Of a DNA stretch of 64,000 bases, positions 37,310 through 45,219 are shown piece by piece. The stretch is from positions 1 to 64,000 of the forward strand of contig JAOXSH010000017.1 of assembly GCA_025800145.1 (NCBI GenBank), written 5' to 3'. Position numbers and translations under genes: made by a program. Within the stretch, counting starts at the first letter, position 1. Each line of letters starts with the position of its first letter. This stretch comes from Cohaesibacter sp. GTDB lineage: Bacteria; Pseudomonadota; Alphaproteobacteria; Rhizobiales; Cohaesibacteraceae. The notes under the pieces were generated by a model. It did not search any database. It was not told where the DNA came from and saw nothing but the letters and a program-made list of their open reading frames with translations.

Positions 37310-38941
37310 ATGGCGCGATATATTTTCATTACTGGCGGTGTGGTGTCCTCGCTCGGCAAAGGGCTTGCGTCTGCGGCTCTTGGGGCGGCTCTACAGGCAC
37401 GTGGCTATTCAGTTCGGCTGCGTAAACTTGATCCCTATCTCAATGTTGATCCCGGTACGATGTCTCCCTACCAACATGGGGAATGTTTTGTGACCGATGA
37501 TGGCGCGGAAACAGATCTTGATCTGGGCCATTATGAGCGGTTTACCGGTCGTCCATCCAATCAGCAGGATAATATTACAACCGGACGGATCTATCAGAAT
37601 ATCATCACGCGCGAACGGCGCGGGGATTATCTGGGTGGAACCGTTCAGGTCATTCCGCATGTTACGGACGAGATTAAAAATTTCATTCTTGATGGCAATG
37701 AAGACTATGATTTCGTTTTGTGTGAGATTGGTGGCACTGTTGGAGACATTGAGGCTTTGCCTTTCTTTGAAGCCATTCGCCAATTGGGCAATGAATTGCC
37801 GCGCGGGCAGGCTATTTATATTCACCTGACCCTGATGCCTTATATTCCCAGTGCGGGTGAGTTGAAAACCAAGCCGACCCAGCATTCTGTCAAAGAATTG
37901 CGCTCGATTGGTATTCAGCCCAATATCTTGCTTGTGCGTTGTGATCGGGAAATTCCCGCTGGTGAGCGTCGCAAATTGTCCCAATTCTGTAATGTGCGAC
38001 CTGAGGCTGTCATCCAAGCGCTGGATGTGAAAAGTATCTATCAGGTGCCGCTGGCTTATCATGCGGAAGGCTTGGACAATGAGGTTCTGGCCGCTTTTGG
38101 GATTGATGGGGCGCCGAAGCCCAATTTCGAAATTTGGGAAGGCATTATGGACCGGATCAACAACCCGGAAGGGGATGTTGAAATTGCGGTCGTTGGCAAA
38201 TATACGCAATTGCTCGATGCCTATAAATCCTTGATTGAAGCGCTCTATCATGGTGGCATCGATAATAAGGTGAAGGTCAATCTGAAATGGATTGAATCGG
38301 ATGCCTTTGAAGATGGCAAAGATCCAGCAGAGCAACTTGGCGATGTGCATGGCATTTTGGTGCCGGGCGGCTTTGGCGAGCGTGGATCTGAGGGCAAAAT
38401 CGAAGCGGTTCGCTATGCGCGTGAGAATAAGATCCCGTATTTTGGCATTTGCTTTGGTATGCAAATGGCTGTGATTGAAGCGGCCCGCAATCTGGCCGGT
38501 CTTGAGGACGCAACCTCGTCTGAATTTGGGGATGCTCAGAATAGTGTCGTTGGCCTGATGACAGAATGGTCCAAGGGCAATGCAAGGGAAACGCGCTCGC
38601 AAGATGGCGATCTTGGCGGCACCATGCGTCTGGGCTCTTATGAGGCCTATTTGAAACCGGGCTCAAAGATTGCCGAGATTTATGGCTCTGAAATTATTCA
38701 TGAGCGTCACCGTCATCGCTATGAAGTCAATATTGACTTCAAAGAAAAACTCGAAGAATGCGGTTTGATCTTTGCTGGCTTGTCGCCTGACGGGGTGTTG
38801 CCAGAGACGGTTGAAATTGCTGAACATCCTTGGTTCGTTGCGGTGCAATATCATCCGGAATTGAAATCCCGGCCCTTTGATCCGCATCCGCTCTTCTCGT
38901 CTTTCATTGGTGCGGCGCTGGAACAGAGCCGTCTGGTTTAA
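37310..38941 (+). CDS. pyrG: CTP synthase
   Basis: The 543-residue enzyme aminates UTP to CTP with glutamine. The synthase domain starts [20 protein letters not shown] with the P-loop, followed by [20 protein letters not shown]. The glutamine amidotransferase domain holds [13 protein letters not shown] and the nucleophile Cys in [12 protein letters not shown], with the late His-Glu in [11 protein letters not shown] Cys replaces the usual Val in the HGEVFVTDDG segment. It is followed by a terminator. Confidence 0.95.
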   Translation: MARYIFITGGVVSSLGKGLASAALGAALQARGYSVRLRKLDPYLNVDPGTMSPYQHGECFVTDDGAETDLDLGHYERFTGRPSNQQDNITTGRIYQNIITRERRGDYLGGTVQVIPHVTDEIKNFILDGNEDYDFVLCEIGGTVGDIEALPFFEAIRQLGNELPRGQAIYIHLTLMPYIPSAGELKTKPTQHSVKELRSIGIQPNILLVRCDREIPAGERRKLSQFCNVRPEAVIQALDVKSIYQVPLAYHAEGLDNEVLAAFGIDGAPKPNFEIWEGIMDRINNPEGDVEIAVVGKYTQLLDAYKSLIEALYHGGIDNKVKVNLKWIESDAFEDGKDPAEQLGDVHGILVPGGFGERGSEGKIEAVRYARENKIPYFGICFGMQMAVIEAARNLAGLEDATSSEFGDAQNSVVGLMTEWSKGNARETRSQDGDLGGTMRLGSYEAYLKPGSKIAEIYGSEIIHERHRHRYEVNIDFKEKLEECGLIFAGLSPDGVLPETVEIAEHPWFVAVQYHPELKSRPFDPHPLFSSFIGAALEQSRLV

Positions 38942-38959
38942 GACAATGGAATTTTAGAT

Positions 38960-38990
38960 GGCAGGGGAGTCCCTGCCTTCTTTCTTTGTT
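38960..38990 (+). terminator. rho-independent terminator of pyrG
   Basis: GGCAGGG and CCCTGCC form a 7-bp stem with a 4-base loop, followed by a T-rich TTCTTTCTTTG. It lies 18 bp after the pyrG stop. Confidence 0.82.
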
Positions 38991-39075
38991 GCCATGCTTT
39001 TGCCGTTTTGGCCCTGTCATGGTGATGGCGAATATGCGGGCCAAGATTGGTCGCATCAGCACAAAGAGAGGCTTT

Positions 39076-39912
39076 ATGTCTGCACCCAATTCAATCGTTT
39101 CTGCCGGGTCTGTTCAATTTGGCAATGATTTGCCCTTGTCTGTTATGGCTGGCCCTTGCCAAATGGAAAGCCGTGATCATGCCATGGAAATGGCGGCAGC
39201 TTTAAAAGAGATCAGCGATAATCTTGGTATTGGCATTGTCTATAAATCCTCATTCGACAAAGCCAACCGAACCAGCCTGACGGCTGCACGCGGTGTTGGT
39301 CTGAACAAGGCGGTTGATGTCTTTGCCGAGATCAAAGATCGTTATGGCTTGCCCGTGGTAACAGATGTGCATGAGGTGCATCAGTGTGCGCCTGCGGCGG
39401 AAGTCGTTGATATTTTGCAAATTCCTGCTTTTTTGTGTCGTCAGACAGATTTGCTGGTAGCAGCTGCCAAAAGTGGTGCGGTGATCAATGTCAAGAAAGG
39501 CCAGTTTCTGGCCCCTTGGGATATGCAAAATGTGGTGACAAAGCTGACCGAAAGCGGCAATGCCAATGTTATGCTAACGGACCGTGGCACCAGCTTTGGC
39601 TATAATATGCTGGTGACGGACTTTCGCGGTTTGCCGATCATGGCACAGACCGGGGCGCCGGTCATTTTTGATGCAACCCATTCGGTTCAGCAACCGGGCG
39701 GGCAGGGTAGCTCGTCTGGTGGACAGCGTGAATTCATCGGCACATTGTGCAGAGCTGCGGTTGCTGTCGGGGTTGCTGGCCTGTTTTTGGAAACGCATCA
39801 GGACCCGGATAATGCCCCTTGTGATGGGCCCAATATGGTTCCGGTTCAGGACTTGCAGGATTTACTAAAGACACTTATGGCCTTTGATAAACTAGCCAAG
39901 CAAGCTTTATGA
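39076..39912 (+). CDS. kdsA: 3-deoxy-8-phosphooctulonate (KDO-8-P) synthase
   Basis: KdsA (278 residues) condenses phosphoenolpyruvate with arabinose 5-phosphate for lipopolysaccharide core synthesis. Marks are MAGPCQMESRDHAMEMA, YKSSFDKANRTSL, VVTDVHEVHQ, ILQIPAFLCRQTDLL, VNVKKGQFLAPWD and TDRGTSFGYNMLVTDFR. I choose ATG 39076 behind AAAGAGAGG. In related genomes eno follows kdsA; here a small membrane protein and repeats follow instead. Confidence 0.95.
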   Translation: MSAPNSIVSAGSVQFGNDLPLSVMAGPCQMESRDHAMEMAAALKEISDNLGIGIVYKSSFDKANRTSLTAARGVGLNKAVDVFAEIKDRYGLPVVTDVHEVHQCAPAAEVVDILQIPAFLCRQTDLLVAAAKSGAVINVKKGQFLAPWDMQNVVTKLTESGNANVMLTDRGTSFGYNMLVTDFRGLPIMAQTGAPVIFDATHSVQQPGGQGSSSGGQREFIGTLCRAAVAVGVAGLFLETHQDPDNAPCDGPNMVPVQDLQDLLKTLMAFDKLAKQAL

Positions 39913-39960
39913 TCCGTCCATTACTGCTATCTATATTCAAGATTTAACAAGTAAGCATTT

Positions 39961-39985
39961 GCACTGCGACGAATTGTTGCAGTGC
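39961..39985 (+). terminator. terminator-like hairpin after kdsA
   Basis: GCACTGCGAC and GTTGCAGTGC pair over 10 bp (one G-T) around GAATT. The following AGCTTTCTTG is only moderately T-rich, so efficiency is uncertain. Confidence 0.55.
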
Positions 39986-40087
39986 AGCTTTCTTGCTGGA
40001 CTTATGCGTTTTAATCCCTAGGGTGCGGTCAAATTTCTAAGGCAAATTTCTTACGCAATTTGCCATATCAAGCACCGGGATATGATT

Positions 40088-40270
40088 ATGAGCGCAGCGC
40101 AGAAAACTGAATTTACCCTATGGTCTTTGGTGACCACATTGATCGCCCTTTTGGCTTTGGCGGGTTGGGGCTTTGCCATTTTCAGTTTTGGCTATCCGGC
40201 TATTATCATTCCTGCCGTTACCCTTGCTTTCGGGGCTTTGTTTGCGCTGGTCTTTATGACGCGCGGCTAA
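40088..40270 (+). CDS. small two-helix membrane protein
   Basis: About 60 residues made almost wholly of two membrane segments (SLVTTLIALLALAGWGFAIF and IIIPAVTLAFGALFALVFMT). No family recognised. I favour ATG 40088, seven bases after a CGGGA ribosome site, over the ATG at 40082. The TAA stop overlaps the first base of a family A repeat at 40270. Confidence 0.55.
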   Translation: MSAAQKTEFTLWSLVTTLIALLALAGWGFAIFSFGYPAIIIPAVTLAFGALFALVFMTRG

Positions 40271-40430
40271 TATCAACGGCACGAAAGATTACCCCATATG
40301 ACTGGATTTTATTGGCTTTCTGGTAAGACGCTTTTGCTGCCATGGTCTGGTTGACCACAAAGCAAGAGCGACGCAGTCCAGAAAGCCAAGAAAATCCGGT
40401 CATATGGGGTAATCTTTCGTGCCCTGGTAT
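40270..40430. repeat. MITE-like repeat family A, short variant with about 50-bp inverted repeats
   Basis: The left arm begins ATATCAACGGCACGAAAGAT and the right arm ends TTTCGTGCCCTGGTAT. The arms match for about 50 bases (through CCCCATATGAC-GGATTTT-TTGGCTTTCTGG). The inner part differs from the 14128 type. As RNA or single-stranded DNA it would form one long hairpin. It begins at the stop codon of the small membrane protein gene. Confidence 0.85.
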
Positions 40431-40538
40431 AATATGGGTACACAGCTTATTCAAAGCATATATGCCATCCTCTCTCTTTGGCCATATGCATGTAAATGCT
40501 GATTTAAAAGGTCTGAATCAGCCTCTAAGGAGATTTTC

Positions 40539-41279
40539 ATGAAACGCTTTTGCATCACACTTGCCGCCATTCTAGCTCTGATCAGCACCCCCGCGATGGC
40601 AGGCAGTCATCAGGCCACCAATCATCAGGCCACCAATCATCAAGCGGGCACCCTTTCCATCAGCGGCACGGGCAAAGTGAACATGGTGCCGGATATCGCC
40701 ATCATCTATGTCGGGGTGGAATCACGCGCCCAAACCACCAAAGACGCACTGGCCGACAACAGCCGCAAAATGGCCGCCCTGTTTGCAACTTTGGAAAAAG
40801 CTGGCATCGACAAAAAGGATATGCAAACCAGCGATTTTCACATCTACCCCCAGATGCATTATCCCAACAAAGCCGGCCAAACCCCACCCAAAATCATTGG
40901 CTATATTGTCAACAATCAGCTGACCGTCAAAATCCGCGACCTTGCAAAAGGCGGCACCGTGCTCACCGCCCTTGTCGATGCAGGGGCCAACAATATGTCC
41001 GGCCTGCGCTTTGATGTGGCCAACAAAAAGGCAAAATTGGAAGAAGCCCGCATCGCCGCTTTGGCAGATGCCAAAGCAAAAGCCAGCCTCTATGCCGCTG
41101 AGCTGGGCAGCGAAATCAAGCGCCTGAAATCCCTGTCCGAGACCAGCCACAACGCCCCGCGCCCGGTGATGATGCGCGCCGCCGCAATGAAAATGGAAAT
41201 GGACGCCGCCGTCCCTGTTGCAGAAGGCTCCATGTCTTTCTCCATCACCATCAACACCGTCTGGGAGCTGAACCAGTAA
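40539..41279 (+). CDS. SIMPL (DUF541) periplasmic protein
   Basis: This 246-residue secreted protein has signal peptide MKRFCITLAAILALISTPAMA and then a SIMPL/DUF541 domain: LSISGTGKVNMVPDIAIIYV, RKMAALFATLEKAGIDKKDM, TSDFHIYPQMHYP and the C-terminal RAAAMKMEMDAAVPVAEGSM. The family is linked to oxidative-stress tolerance but has no defined activity. A 15-bp in-frame tandem duplication right after the signal peptide gives HQATNHQATNHQ. The TAA stop overlaps a family A repeat end. Confidence 0.85.
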   Translation: MKRFCITLAAILALISTPAMAGSHQATNHQATNHQAGTLSISGTGKVNMVPDIAIIYVGVESRAQTTKDALADNSRKMAALFATLEKAGIDKKDMQTSDFHIYPQMHYPNKAGQTPPKIIGYIVNNQLTVKIRDLAKGGTVLTALVDAGANNMSGLRFDVANKKAKLEEARIAALADAKAKASLYAAELGSEIKRLKSLSETSHNAPRPVMMRAAAMKMEMDAAVPVAEGSMSFSITINTVWELNQ

Positions 41280-41295
41280 TACCAACGGCATAAGA
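41279..41295. repeat. family A solo end (left-end orientation)
   Basis: ATACCAACGGCATAAGA starts on the last base of the SIMPL stop codon. An oppositely oriented end lies at 42672-42685, so together they bracket the gene at 41670. Confidence 0.75.
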
Positions 41296-41347
41296 CAATC
41301 CCCGTCTCCTGATTCAGATTCAGAACTTTAAGAAGAGACAAAAAACA

Positions 41348-41378
41348 AAGGCCAGTCAATCACTTGACTGGCCTTTTT
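41348..41378 (+). terminator. rho-independent terminator of the SIMPL gene
   Basis: AAGGCCAGTCAA (41348-41359) pairs with TTGACTGGCCTT (41364-41375) perfectly around a 4-base loop and is followed by TTT. Confidence 0.88.
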
Positions 41379-41669
41379 GATTCAAAAACCAAACAAGTTG
41401 ACTCTCATTCTCCCCTCACACCCTCACCCTCTTCCAAAGCTTCACCCAACACCCCCAAACCAGCCAATCCGCCAGAATAAATCCTGCCTCCAGTAGCACT
41501 CCAAAGAGCTAAAGCAGATTTGCTATACCTTTGCTTATTGTAAGAACCAAACAGAATGTTATGTTCAGAAAGCAAGAACACCCGTCCATAAGACTGCATC
41601 ATATAAGTCATTATTTCTACTCGTTGGTATAAGGTGTTGAAGGGTTAATAAAAGAGATTCTCAGATAGC
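41379..41669. other. non-coding stretch before the membrane/coiled-coil gene
   Basis: The stretch is C- and T-rich on the left and AT-rich on the right. A 69-codon open frame on the minus strand (41405-41611) has no recognisable family and an odd Gly/Glu-rich end. I do not call it a gene. Confidence 0.4.
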
Positions 41670-42632
41670 ATGACGACTAAATTCTCCTTCAGTGTTTTCC
41701 TACAATATTTCTTTGCTTTTATTACAAGCATATTATTTCTCGGCTTCATCCTCCTGGGATTGCTCAATCTTTTGCAGGGCTACGGACTATTGCTCGAGGA
41801 TATCATTGTTATTGAGTGGAGTAAGCCCATCGATTGGTTCTCAGGATTTTTTAATGCAGTAGCAGCAACTGCCACTCTCTTCATTGCTTTCTTGACTTAT
41901 CGATCATCAAAGCAAATTGAACTACAGTCAGAATCCGCTCTACAAGCTGTCGAAGCACAAAAGGCCGCCGTAAATGCTCAAATAGAGCAAACCAAAGCCG
42001 AACAAAAGCGAGACGATTTACGCAACTGGAAACAAGCAGAAGCACATAGAGCACGTCTGACAGTTTTGTTAGAAGCACTTTCTGATCATTGTGAGGAAAG
42101 CTTTCTTGCTTACCAAAATGTGTGGCGCCAAAAGGCGCCAGAAGGAGATCACAATCAATTGGCTTTCGCACCAGAAACGTCCCCTTATGACAATTTCAAG
42201 TCGCTTAGAACGCCTCAGGATGAGATAAAGGAAATAACCTCTGGAATGCCTTTCTACGATGAACCAATCGTTGAAAGGCTGGCTGAAATTTTTGCAGATT
42301 TTCAGGTTCAATATGCCCGAATGCAAGGCTTTCAACAATACAAAAACAATCAAAAACCAGCCGGGCTAATCTTTATACCGCATAAACATGCAGAAGAACG
42401 AGCTTATGAAATTTTCACGACTGGAATGAAAGTTAGCTCACTTTACGACTGGGCCAGAAAAAATGAAAATACCGAAACATTTGCTAAAAATTATAGCACT
42501 CCATTCTCCAAAGAATACATTGATAGAAAACTTGAGTTCTGCACATATAACGAAAGCTTTGTTAGAAATATTAGAAAACGCTTCACAGAACCCTATTTAA
42601 GGCAAAATAAAGCAGAGAATGAAGACGTATAA
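41670..42632 (+). CDS. two-helix membrane protein with coiled coil, unknown function
   Basis: The 320-residue protein has two N-terminal membrane helices (YFFAFITSILFLGFILLGLL and FFNAVAATATLFIAFLTYRS), then a coiled coil of about 50 residues (SESALQAVEAQKAAVNAQIE onwards) and a charged cytoplasmic domain with no motif I recognise. It is AT-rich with codon use unlike the housekeeping genes around it. It lies alone between inverted family A ends at 41279 and 42685. Both points suggest it was acquired. Membrane-anchored accessory proteins of this build occur in defence islands, but nothing in the sequence proves that. Confidence 0.6.
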   Translation: MTTKFSFSVFLQYFFAFITSILFLGFILLGLLNLLQGYGLLLEDIIVIEWSKPIDWFSGFFNAVAATATLFIAFLTYRSSKQIELQSESALQAVEAQKAAVNAQIEQTKAEQKRDDLRNWKQAEAHRARLTVLLEALSDHCEESFLAYQNVWRQKAPEGDHNQLAFAPETSPYDNFKSLRTPQDEIKEITSGMPFYDEPIVERLAEIFADFQVQYARMQGFQQYKNNQKPAGLIFIPHKHAEERAYEIFTTGMKVSSLYDWARKNENTETFAKNYSTPFSKEYIDRKLEFCTYNESFVRNIRKRFTEPYLRQNKAENEDV

Positions 42633-42671
42633 AATATCGTCTTATTGTCAAATATTATATCTTATCTCTTT

Positions 42672-42685
42672 CATGCCGTTGGTAT
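42672..42685. repeat. family A solo end (right-end orientation)
   Basis: CATGCCGTTGGTAT is the inverted match of the end at 41279. It lies 40 bp after the unknown membrane gene and directly before the rpoD terminator. Confidence 0.75.
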
Positions 42686-42693
42686 TAAACACA

Positions 42694-42718
42694 AAAACCC
42701 GGCACAAGGCCGGGTTTT
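42694..42718 (-). terminator. rho-independent terminator of rpoD
   Basis: AAAACCCGGC and GCCGGGTTTT form a 10-bp stem around ACAAG, with a T-run on the minus strand. It is about 55 bp after the rpoD stop. The A-run and T-run make it usable in both directions. Confidence 0.85.
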
Positions 42719-42733
42719 AAAATTTTGTCTCAG

Positions 42734-42760
42734 TGCCTGATTGAAAAGTCCTGAGCCAGC
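42734..42760. repeat. repeat family B fragment
   Basis: TGCCTGATTGAAAAGTCCTG followed by AGCCAGC is one arm of the family B hairpin seen complete at 50127-50281. It is followed by three copies of an 8-bp TATCTAGC repeat that reach the rpoD stop. Confidence 0.6.
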
Positions 42761-42771
42761 TATCTAGCTAT

Positions 42772-44811
42772 CTAGCTATCAAGGAAGCTGCGCAATTTGC
42801 GCGAGCGGCTTGGATGCTTGAGCTTGCGCAGGGCTTTGGCCTCGATCTGGCGAATCCGTTCGCGCGTCACCGAGAATTGCTGCCCGACCTCTTCCAGCGT
42901 GTGATCGGTATTCATGCCGATACCAAAGCGCATACGCAACACGCGCTCCTCACGCGGGGTCAGTGAGGCCAGAACGCGGGTTGTGGTTTCGCGCAGATTG
43001 GCCTGAATGGCCGCATCAATCGGCAGAACCGCATTCTTATCCTCGATGAAATCACCCAGATGCGAATCTTCCTCATCCCCGATCGGGGTTTCCAGAGAGA
43101 TTGGCTCTTTGGCAATTTTCAGCACCTTGCGCACTTTCTCAAGCGGCATCTGAAGTTTTTCTGACAATTCCTCCGGTGTTGGCTCGCGGCCAATTTCATG
43201 CAGCATCTGGCGCGATGTCCGCACAATCTTGTTGATGGTCTCGATCATATGCACCGGAATACGAATGGTGCGCGCCTGATCGGCAATCGAGCGGGTAATG
43301 GCCTGACGAATCCACCATGTGGCATAGGTCGAGAATTTATACCCCCGGCGATATTCAAATTTATCAACCGCCTTCATCAAACCGATATTGCCTTCCTGAA
43401 TCAAATCAAGGAATTGCAAACCCCGGTTGGTATATTTCTTGGCAATGGAGATCACCAAGCGCAAATTGGCTTCGACCATTTCCTTCTTGGCTTGGCGGGC
43501 TTCGCGCTCGCCCTTCTGCACAGAAGAAACAATGCGGCGGAATTCGCCAATCTCAAGGCCGGTCTCGGTTGCCAACATCTGGATATCTTCGCGCAAGTCA
43601 TCAATGCGCTCTGCCTCATGGGCGATAAACTCTTTCCAGCCACGCCCCGGCAATTGCGCCACGCGCTCATTCCAGATGGTGTCCAGCTCATGCCCCTGAT
43701 AATGTTTCAAAAAGTCAGACCGGTTGACACCATAAGCCTCGGCCAGACGCAACAAACGCCCTTCGCGGCCCACCAGTTGCTTGTTAATGTCATAAAGCTG
43801 GGAAACCAGCGCCTCGATACGATTCTGGTTCAGCGACAGGCTCTTCACCTCAATGATGATATCTTCCTTGAGCTTGTCATGGCGCTTTTCCTGCGAGGGC
43901 GACAGGCCCTTGCTCAACATGCGGTTTTCAACCAGCTGATCCTGCAAGCGACGCAGCTTTTTATAATCCTCGGCAATCTGATCAAAGATAGCCAGCACTT
44001 TGGGCTTTAACTCGCCCTCCATCGCGGCCAGCGACATGTTGTTGTCCATGTCATCATCTTCGTCATCATCCTCATCAGAGGAGCCTTCCTCTCCTTCACT
44101 TTTTTCCTCAGAAGGCTTGGAAGCAACAGCAGCAACAGGCGCAGCAGCAGGCCCGCTCTGGGATGCCACTGCGGCCCCACCATCACCCTCGCTGTCATCC
44201 TCGTCCTCGTCTTCCTCATCTTCATTGCCAGGCCCGGCATAAGTCGCTTCCAGATCGATGATGTCACGCAACAAAATATTGCCTTCAATCAATTCATCAC
44301 GCCAAATGATGATGGCCTGAAAGGTCAAAGGGCTTTCGCACAAACCGGCAATCATCGCCTCGCGCCCGGCTTCAATGCGCTTGGCAATGGCAATCTCACC
44401 CTCGCGCGACAACAGCTCAACAGAGCCCATTTCGCGCAAATACATGCGCACCGGATCATCGGTGCGATCCGTTGGCTCTTTGCCGCCCGTTGTCTTGGCA
44501 ACGGCGGTCGAGCCTTTAACCTCGGCAACGGCGGTCGAGCCAGAAGCGGCATTTTCGCTGTCTTCTGCCTCTTCCGATTCAATCACATTGATGCCCATGT
44601 CAGACAGCATGGACATGGTATCTTCAATCTGTTCCGAAGAGACCTCATCTGAAGGCAAAACTTCATTCAGCTCATCATAGGTCACATAGCCGCGCTTCTT
44701 GGCGGTCTTGATCATTTGCTTGACAGCAGAAGCCGTCAAATCAAGCAAGGGCGCGTCTCCCCCTTCGCTCGATTGGCTATTGTCGTCGTTCTGTGTTGCC
44801 TTCGTAACCAT
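42772..44811 (-). CDS. rpoD: RNA polymerase primary sigma factor (sigma-70)
   Basis: From ATG 44811 ([13 protein letters not shown]) the protein has about 679 residues. Domains in order are region 1.1, an acidic non-conserved insert (about 205-255, rich in Glu and Asp), region 2 with [20 protein letters not shown] and [20 protein letters not shown], region 3, and region 4 with [20 protein letters not shown] and [18 protein letters not shown], which binds the -35 box. Two near-identical short blocks ([18 protein letters not shown]) reflect a small duplication around 44501-44535. It directs housekeeping transcription. Confidence 0.95.
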   Translation of the reverse strand: MVTKATQNDDNSQSSEGGDAPLLDLTASAVKQMIKTAKKRGYVTYDELNEVLPSDEVSSEQIEDTMSMLSDMGINVIESEEAEDSENAASGSTAVAEVKGSTAVAKTTGGKEPTDRTDDPVRMYLREMGSVELLSREGEIAIAKRIEAGREAMIAGLCESPLTFQAIIIWRDELIEGNILLRDIIDLEATYAGPGNEDEEDEDEDDSEGDGGAAVASQSGPAAAPVAAVASKPSEEKSEGEEGSSDEDDDEDDDMDNNMSLAAMEGELKPKVLAIFDQIAEDYKKLRRLQDQLVENRMLSKGLSPSQEKRHDKLKEDIIIEVKSLSLNQNRIEALVSQLYDINKQLVGREGRLLRLAEAYGVNRSDFLKHYQGHELDTIWNERVAQLPGRGWKEFIAHEAERIDDLREDIQMLATETGLEIGEFRRIVSSVQKGEREARQAKKEMVEANLRLVISIAKKYTNRGLQFLDLIQEGNIGLMKAVDKFEYRRGYKFSTYATWWIRQAITRSIADQARTIRIPVHMIETINKIVRTSRQMLHEIGREPTPEELSEKLQMPLEKVRKVLKIAKEPISLETPIGDEEDSHLGDFIEDKNAVLPIDAAIQANLRETTTRVLASLTPREERVLRMRFGIGMNTDHTLEEVGQQFSVTRERIRQIEAKALRKLKHPSRSRKLRSFLDS

Positions 44812-45219
44812 TCCTGTCTCCACGAATGCGTCCCTGTGCATTCGTCCGCTGAAGGTTTTCCATGCCAGCCCGTTCCAAGGCTTTGCACAGCTTTGTCAGG
44901 ATTCTCAGACCAGTTTTACCAAAGGGGATCTTAAACGCCCCTTAACCGTGCGCAATCGCCCCCCGACCAATGGCCTGAAGAACGCCTCTATCCACAAAAG
45001 GATACACGGCCAGAAATCAACAAATCTCCGGTTTCCTGACCCAATACAAGTATGAGGCAGCAATCAATCATTTCTCGCCATATTGACAAATTGGCGCCTT
45101 GGTCTGCCGAACACTGATATTTAGCGCAGTGATTCGATTCGGCAACCCCTAATTCCAGAAAATCCGCCTGATTCGACGCTTTTTCGAATCATTTTCAAGG
45201 ATTTAGCAGAGTTTCAGCC
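44812..45219. other. intergenic region between dnaG and rpoD
   Basis: No gene was recognised. It should hold the rpoD promoter and leader. I could not pick a confident -35/-10 pair by eye. Confidence 0.5.

Noticed and set aside
37409-38602. A 397-codon open frame antisense to pyrG
   Set aside because: It is the complementary shadow of a highly conserved gene; its translation has no family features and no ribosome site.
41405-41611. A 69-codon open frame on the minus strand
   Set aside because: No recognisable domain, an odd Gly/Glu-rich end and no good ribosome site; likely chance.
43198-44010. A 270-codon open frame antisense to rpoD
   Set aside because: Shadow frame; the sense strand encodes well-conserved sigma factor regions.
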